Of a DNA stretch of 64,000 nucleotides, positions 59,809 through 64,000 are shown one piece after another. This DNA is from Mycobacterium sp. (GTDB lineage: Bacteria; Actinomycetota; Actinomycetes; Mycobacteriales; Mycobacteriaceae). Numbering within the stretch: the stretch's first letter is position 1; the number at the start of each line of letters is the position of its first letter. The notes under the pieces were generated by a model that saw only the letters and a program-made list of their open reading frames with translations, was not told the DNA's origin and made no database searches. The stretch lies in assembly GCF_004298145.1 (NCBI RefSeq), contig NZ_SCRH01000053.1:1-64000 (forward strand). Reading direction: 5' to 3'. A program made the translations under genes and the position numbers.

Positions 59809-61026
59809 CTACCGGGAGGGTCGGCAAACGAACGCCATCGCGCGGCTGGAGGCCCGCGCACCGATGCGGGTGATGACCACCGACAGCGGCCGGCCGCCCC
59901 GCAGCCGCATCCGTTTCCGCAGCGCGTCGGGGTCGACCCGCACCCCGCGGACCAAAACCTCCAGCGACGCGCAGTCCAGCGCCGACAACGCCTGCCGAAG
60001 CCGTCGTTCATCGAAGACCAGCTGCTCGAGCACCTCGAAACCCCGCACCGCGGCCGGCAGCCGATCACCCGAGAGGTAGGCGATGTCGGGATCGAGCTGC
60101 CACAGGCCGTGCCGCGCGCCGTAGTGGCGCACCAGCCCGGCCCGGACCACGGCGCCGTCGGGGTCGACGATCCAGCGCCCCACCGGCCGGACCGGGCAGT
60201 CATCCGGGTCGGCGTCGGTGAGCTGCTCGCCGCGATCGAGGACGTTCGCCCGGCGGGTGACGCCGGGCTGCGCCAATCCCGCCGACCACAGGCATGCTTC
60301 CCGCACCGAACCCCGATAGGATGTCACCTCGATTTCCCCGTCCAGGCGGAGGCGGCGCACCTCATCGAAATCGATTCCCGGAGCGCACTTTACGGCGAAA
60401 TCTCGGCCCCGGTAGGCGTCGAGCAACGCGGCCAGGCCGGGCTGATAGTCATCGGTGCGCAGGCGCCGCCGGCCCTCAACGCGGCGCGCCGGATCGGCGA
60501 CGAGCACGGCGTCGCGGGTGACCGGGTGCAGCGCGTCGGCGCGGCAGAGCCCGGCCGCCCCCACGTTGTGGCGCGCCATGGCCAGCCGCACCGGATCGAG
60601 GTCGCTGCCCACGGCCGTGATCCCGCGGGCGCGCAGCGCGGCCAGCTCGGTGCCGATCGAACAGGTCACGTCGTGCACGACGACGTTCGGGCCGCCCGGC
60701 CCCTGGGCCAGCCGCCCGGCGCGGTGCAACGCCACCGGCGCCGCGGTGGCTTGCTGCAGCGCCTCGTCGGTGAACAGCCAGTCCGACACCGTGACCCCCG
60801 GGCCCAGCCCGCCTAGCTTTTCCGAGGCGCGGCGGCGCAACAGGACCGTCTCCACCAGCACCGCCGCCCGGTCACCGAATTGGGCGCGGGTGGCGGCGAC
60901 GTCGGCGACCCGGGTGGCATCGGTCAGCGCGAGTTCGGCGACCGCCGCCAGCGCCGCGGCGCCCGCTTGCGAGCGCAGGTACCCGACGTCGTTTGTGCTG
61001 AACCTGATTGCCCGGCTCCTCCTCAC
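59809..61026 (-). CDS. SAM-dependent methyltransferase with THUMP-like tail (Rv3037c-like)
   Basis: This 405-residue protein has a helical N-terminal part and a methyltransferase core with VVVHDVTCSIGTELAALRAR and VGSDLDPVRLAMARHNVG. DAVLVADPARRVEGRRRL resembles an NPPF-like region, and a THUMP-like C-terminal segment reads RLRGGRPLSVVITRIG. Rv3037c is in the methylglucose lipopolysaccharide gene set. The only in-frame start of standard type is GTG at 61026, which falls inside the 58-bp repeat; after it no ATG, GTG or TTG occurs before the conserved N-terminus. A rare ATC at 61008, seven bases after GAGGAGGAG, is an alternative. Confidence 0.82.
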   Translation of the reverse strand: MRRSRAIRFSTNDVGYLRSQAGAAALAAVAELALTDATRVADVAATRAQFGDRAAVLVETVLLRRRASEKLGGLGPGVTVSDWLFTDEALQQATAAPVALHRAGRLAQGPGGPNVVVHDVTCSIGTELAALRARGITAVGSDLDPVRLAMARHNVGAAGLCRADALHPVTRDAVLVADPARRVEGRRRLRTDDYQPGLAALLDAYRGRDFAVKCAPGIDFDEVRRLRLDGEIEVTSYRGSVREACLWSAGLAQPGVTRRANVLDRGEQLTDADPDDCPVRPVGRWIVDPDGAVVRAGLVRHYGARHGLWQLDPDIAYLSGDRLPAAVRGFEVLEQLVFDERRLRQALSALDCASLEVLVRGVRVDPDALRKRMRLRGGRPLSVVITRIGARASSRAMAFVCRPSR

Positions 61027-61112
61027 GCCGCCGCGCGGCCTGCATCGTCGCCGCGCTGAACCTGATTGCCCGGCTCCTCCTCACGCCGCCGCGCGGCCTG
61101 CATCGTCGCCGC
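60997..61112. repeat. 58-bp direct repeat, two copies, at the Rv3037c-like start
   Basis: Two consecutive 58-base copies (60997-61054 and 61055-61112) plus a few bases of a third. On the minus strand each reads GGCGACGATGCAGGCCGCGC, then GGCGGCGTGAGGAGGAGCC and GGGCAATCAGGTTCAGC. They are identical except for the bases joining the gene. The copy nearest the gene supplies its start codon and first residues. Related elements occur at 57052-57146 and 2482-2515. Confidence 0.9.
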
Positions 61113-61132
61113 GCTGAAACGCAGCCCAGGAT

Positions 61133-62104
61133 TCAGGAGGGTTTGACCCCGGTCACCATCACGTTGTAGAACCAGCCCTTCGGAACCACGCGCCGCCACA
61201 CATTGGCATCCGCCCAGCTCAGCGCCTTCCAGCCGGTGAAGGCGAATTTCGCCCAGCCCCAGCCCAGCCGACCGGCCGGCACCGACGCCTCGAACGTGCG
61301 CACCGGCCAACCGAACATCGCGGCGGTGAACTCTTCACTGACGGTCCGCACCTCGGTGGCGCCCGCGCCGGCGGCCATCCGCTCGAGGTCGCCCGGCGTG
61401 AAGGTGTGCAGGTCGACGATGGCCTCCAGCGCGGCGGCCCGGGAGGATTCGTCGAGCTCGGCCTGCGGGCGCCGCCAGCTACCCAGGCCGGGCAGCTTGG
61501 TGACGCTGGTGGCGATCCGCCAGGTCAGCGTCGACAGCTCGCGGGCGTAGACGTCGCCGGCGCTGGTCGGTTCGCCGGCAAACACGAACCGGCCGCCCGG
61601 GCGCAGCACCCGGATCACCTCCCGCAGCGAAAGCTCGACGTCGGGAATGTGGTGCAGCACGGCGTGCCCCACGACCAAGTCGAAGGTGTTGTCTTCGTAC
61701 GGGATGCCTTCGGCGTCGGCGACCCGGCCGTCGATGTCCAGGCCCAGCGACTGTCCGTTGCGGGTGGCGACCTTGACCATGCCCGGCGACAGGTCGGTCA
61801 CCGACCCGCGGCGCGCGACCCCGGACTGAATCAGGTTCAGAAGGAAAAACCCTGTGCCACAGCCTAATTCGAGGGCTCGATCGTAGGGCAACTCTCGCAA
61901 TACCTCGTCCGGCACGATCCCGTCGAAACGGCCACGCGCATAGTCGATGCAGCGCTGGTCATAGGAGATCGACCACTTCTCGTCGTAGGTTTCGGCTTCC
62001 CAGTCGTGGTAGAGCACCTGGGCCAGCTTGCTGTCGTGCCGGGCGGCCTCCACCTGCTCGGCGGTGGCGTGGGGCGTCGGAACGGCGTCGGTCGAACTCG
62101 TCAT
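61133..62104 (-). CDS. SAM-dependent methyltransferase (Rv3038c-like)
   Basis: This 323-residue class I methyltransferase has motif I at ALELGCGTGFFLLNLIQSG, then SVTDLSPGMVKVA, DGRVADAEGIPYEDNTFDLV and HHIPDVELSLREVIRVLRPG. The C-terminal third is a family-specific extension ending GWFYNVMVTGVKPS. Substrate is unknown; a lipid or polysaccharide acceptor is possible given the neighbouring genes. ATG at 62104 is chosen at the start of conserved sequence. It follows echA17 by ten bases. Confidence 0.85.
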   Translation of the reverse strand: MTSSTDAVPTPHATAEQVEAARHDSKLAQVLYHDWEAETYDEKWSISYDQRCIDYARGRFDGIVPDEVLRELPYDRALELGCGTGFFLLNLIQSGVARRGSVTDLSPGMVKVATRNGQSLGLDIDGRVADAEGIPYEDNTFDLVVGHAVLHHIPDVELSLREVIRVLRPGGRFVFAGEPTSAGDVYARELSTLTWRIATSVTKLPGLGSWRRPQAELDESSRAAALEAIVDLHTFTPGDLERMAAGAGATEVRTVSEEFTAAMFGWPVRTFEASVPAGRLGWGWAKFAFTGWKALSWADANVWRRVVPKGWFYNVMVTGVKPS

Positions 62105-62114
62105 GAAGGGCAGC

Positions 62115-62879
62115 CTAACCGCCGCCGGGGTCCGCCCTATCGCCACCGCCCTGACCAGCGGAGAACACCTCCGCGTAGCGGCGGCGCTCGGCGGCGAGCC
62201 GCTCGGCCGGCTCCAGGTCGAACACATCGTTGATGCCGGCCTTGGCCGCGGCCAGCGCGTGCCGCGGACCGTCGAGGAAACGGCGCGCCCATCCCGCGGC
62301 GGCGTCATACACGTCGTCGGGGGCCACCATTTCGTCGATGAGGTCCAGCGCCAGGGCTTCTTCGGCGTCGAAGAACCGCCCGCTGAACACCAGCTCCTTG
62401 GCCTTGCTGGCCCCCGCCGCCCGGGTCAGGCGGGCCATCGCATCGCCGCCGGGCACCAGGCCGGCCAGGATTTCGGTCGCGCCGAACCTCACGTTGTCAC
62501 CGGCGATCCGCCAATCGGCGGCCAGGGCCAGCGTGAGCCCGGCGCCCAGGGCGTATCCCGTGATCGCGGCCACGGTCGGCTTGGGGATGGCCGCCACCGC
62601 GTCGATGGCCTCCTGCCGGACCCGGGCCGCGGTCTCGGCTTCGGGGCCCCGCAGCGTCCGCAGCTCGGGCATGTCGTCGCCGGCGGAGAAGATCTCGTGA
62701 CCGCCGAACAGGATCACGACGGCGACGTCGTCGCGCCGCCCCAATTCCTCGGCCGCGGCGATGACCTCCCGGTAGACCTGGCGGGTCATCGCGTTCGTCG
62801 GGGGGCGCGACAGCAGCAGCATGGCGAGGCCGGCGTCCTGCGAACCGTCGCTGACCACGACGCTGACGAACTCGCTCAC
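62115..62879 (-). CDS. echA17: Enoyl-CoA hydratase/isomerase family protein
   Basis: This 254-residue crotonase-fold protein is expected to hydrate trans-2-enoyl-CoA in fatty acid breakdown. It has the oxyanion-hole segments FGGHEIFSAGDDMPEL and TVAAITGYALGAGLTLALAA then DWRIAG, with the usual RFGATEILAGLVPGG. At the positions of the two hydratase glutamates I see Thr/Glu in GATEILAG, so catalytic type is not certain. GTG at 62879 overlaps the Nudix gene stop (GTGA) and gives the length I recall for EchA17; another GTG lies three codons earlier. Confidence 0.88.
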   Translation of the reverse strand: MSEFVSVVVSDGSQDAGLAMLLLSRPPTNAMTRQVYREVIAAAEELGRRDDVAVVILFGGHEIFSAGDDMPELRTLRGPEAETAARVRQEAIDAVAAIPKPTVAAITGYALGAGLTLALAADWRIAGDNVRFGATEILAGLVPGGDAMARLTRAAGASKAKELVFSGRFFDAEEALALDLIDEMVAPDDVYDAAAGWARRFLDGPRHALAAAKAGINDVFDLEPAERLAAERRRYAEVFSAGQGGGDRADPGGG

Positions 62880-63697
62880 AGCGGCCACTTCATGGAACCG
62901 CCCGATTCGCGCGCACGGTGATAGCGGTCGGAGTCAAAGAACTCGAAAACCCAGTTGTCGCCGCGCTTTTCGAGGAGAGGCTGCACGGTCACGATCTGGC
63001 GCTCCACGGCCAGCACCTCGGGGACGCTACGGCCGGCCAGCGAGTCCAGCTGGGTCCAGGTCGGCGGCAGCAGGATGTTGCGGCCGGCCTCGAAGTCGTC
63101 GATGGCGTCCTGCGGCAACGCCCAGCCCGCCCGGTCGGATTCGGTGTTCTCGCCGTCGGCGCGCTGCCCCTGGGGCAGGGCACCCACGAAGAAATAGGTG
63201 TCGTAACGGCGGGTGCGCTCGGCCTCCGGGGTGACCCAGTTGGCCCACGGCCGCAACAGGTCCGAGCGCAGCTCCAGGTTTTCCCGCCGCAGGAAGTCCG
63301 CGAACGACAACGTCCCGTCGGCCAGCGCCCGGCGCGCGTCGCCGTACACCGACGCATCGCCGACGATGCCGTCCGGGTCCCCCGCCGGGCCGGCGAACAG
63401 CACCCCGGATTCCTCGAACGTCTCGCGGGCCGCGGCGCAGACCAGCGCCTCGGCCAGGTCGGGTTCGATGCCGAAGCGCTGGGCCCACCACTCCGGCGTC
63501 GGGCCGGCCCACGCGATGTCGGCGTTGCGGTCGCGGTCGTCGACGCCGCCGCCGGGAAACACCATCGTCCCCGCGGCGAACTCCATCTTGGCGTGCCGGC
63601 GCATCAGGAAGACGCTCAGGCCGGGGGCGTCATCGCGGACCAGCATCACGGTCGCCGCCGGCCGGGGAACGAGCGGGGTTTCCTCGGGTGATGTCAT
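62876..63697 (-). CDS. Nudix hydrolase (Rv3040c-like)
   Basis: This 273-residue Nudix-fold protein has the box split: FPGGGVDDRD (48-57) and AARETFEESGVLF (89-101) are separated by an insertion of about 35 residues. This is seen in the NUDT7/NUDT19-like group that acts on CoA derivatives. Other motifs are AAATVMLVRDD and TYFFVGALPQGQRADG. Next to an enoyl-CoA hydratase gene, CoA or acyl-CoA diphosphate hydrolysis is plausible. It overlaps both neighbours by four bases, so ABC ATPase, Nudix and echA17 form one operon. Confidence 0.85.
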   Translation of the reverse strand: MTSPEETPLVPRPAATVMLVRDDAPGLSVFLMRRHAKMEFAAGTMVFPGGGVDDRDRNADIAWAGPTPEWWAQRFGIEPDLAEALVCAAARETFEESGVLFAGPAGDPDGIVGDASVYGDARRALADGTLSFADFLRRENLELRSDLLRPWANWVTPEAERTRRYDTYFFVGALPQGQRADGENTESDRAGWALPQDAIDDFEAGRNILLPPTWTQLDSLAGRSVPEVLAVERQIVTVQPLLEKRGDNWVFEFFDSDRYHRARESGGSMKWPL

Positions 63698-64000
63698 AAC
63701 TGCCTCCGGTGGGCTGCGCGGGTACGGACTCGCCGCGCGAAGTAGCGCCCGTCGACCACGTCGAGGGCGATCGCTTGGCCGAATGCGGTGGACAGATTCT
63801 CGGCGGTCAGCACGTCGGTGAGCAGTCCCGCGGCCACCACCTGGCCTTCCGCAAGCAGCATGCAGTGGCTGAACCCGGGCGGGATCTCCTCGACGTGATG
63901 GGTGACCAGCACCAGGGCGGGCGCGTCGGGGTCGGCGGCCAGGTCGGCCAGCCGCGCCACCAGCTCCTCGCGGCCGCCCAGGTCCAGGCCGGCGGCCGGT
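63694..64000 (-). CDS. ABC transporter ATP-binding protein, C-terminal part (Rv3041c-like, cut by window)
   Basis: Only the last roughly 100 codons lie in the window. They include a GLDLGGREELVARLADLA segment typical of the region after Walker B/D-loop, and the H-loop histidine in LVLVTHHVEEIPPGF. LLAEGQVVAAG follows. The Walker A and signature motifs must lie beyond 64000 on this strand. Its stop overlaps the Nudix start (ATGA). The transported substrate is unknown. Confidence 0.85.
   Translation of the reverse strand, partial: PAAGLDLGGREELVARLADLAADPDAPALVLVTHHVEEIPPGFSHCMLLAEGQVVAAGLLTDVLTAENLSTAFGQAIALDVVDGRYFARRVRTRAAHRRQL

Overview
This window is chromosomal DNA of a Mycobacterium, most likely a slow-growing pigmented species of M. 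avium-complex type; the species cannot be fixed from sequence alone. GC content is high throughout. From memory, the backbone follows the M. tuberculosis order from about Rv2994 to Rv3041c: leuB-serA, ilvB-ilvN-ilvC, cfp6, doxX, lppZ, gatB/pfkA/gatA/gatC, ligA, mnmA-iscS, fixA-fixB, the Rv3030-Rv3038c genes, echA17. PPE, MmpL/MmpS and EspI-type proteins support the genus. Product names and Rv equivalents come from recognising the proteins; no search was run.

Layout. 1-9.1 kb: a 56-bp tandem repeat, an MFS transporter, leucine/serine synthesis, a remnant of a lost FAD oxidoreductase, a WrbA-like quinone reductase, and the ilvB-ilvN-ilvC operon. ilvB has a textbook attenuator with a Leu/Val/Ile-rich leader peptide. 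9.1-20.3 kb: DoxX, LppZ and the gat genes. Between gatB and pfkA lies a mosaic of an orphan EspI-like ATPase, a duplicated 3' end of pfkA fused to an EspI-like scrap, a PPE-SVP tail fragment and a complete PPE gene. 20.3-25.5 kb: a tetR-mmpS-mmpL unit with a clear palindromic operator, and a Cys/Met-metabolism PLP enzyme coupled to ligA. 25.5-35.5 kb: ligA, a MetE-like protein, LpqA, mnmA-iscS, a GNAT/PlsC acyltransferase pair and fixA-fixB (ETF).

35.7-62.1 kb: genes tied to methylglucose lipopolysaccharide synthesis (equivalents of Rv3030, Rv3031, Rv3032, Rv3034c, Rv3037c). A carotenoid/light block of about 17 kb (39.5-56.1 kb) sits inside this set. It has a tightly overlapping operon (crtE, crtI, crtB, crtYc, crtYd, methyltransferase, crtU-like, Rieske oxygenase), a MarR regulator, a type II IPP isomerase with a decayed glycosyltransferase beside it, and a second operon (mmpL, TspO, photolyase). 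The enzymes fit a route from IPP through GGPP, phytoene, lycopene and beta-carotene to an aromatic carotenoid, possibly oxidised further.

The main regulatory observation is a 31-bp AT-rich palindromic element found twice, before crtE (41770-41800) and at the idi/mmpL divergent promoter (52159-52189). The copies share 23 of 31 positions and are natural candidates for the MarR operator. A compact catalase-superfamily haem protein is transcribed away from crtE. 62.1-64 kb: echA17, a Nudix hydrolase and the 3' end of an ABC ATPase gene cut by the window edge. No tRNA, rRNA, IS element or CRISPR array was recognised.
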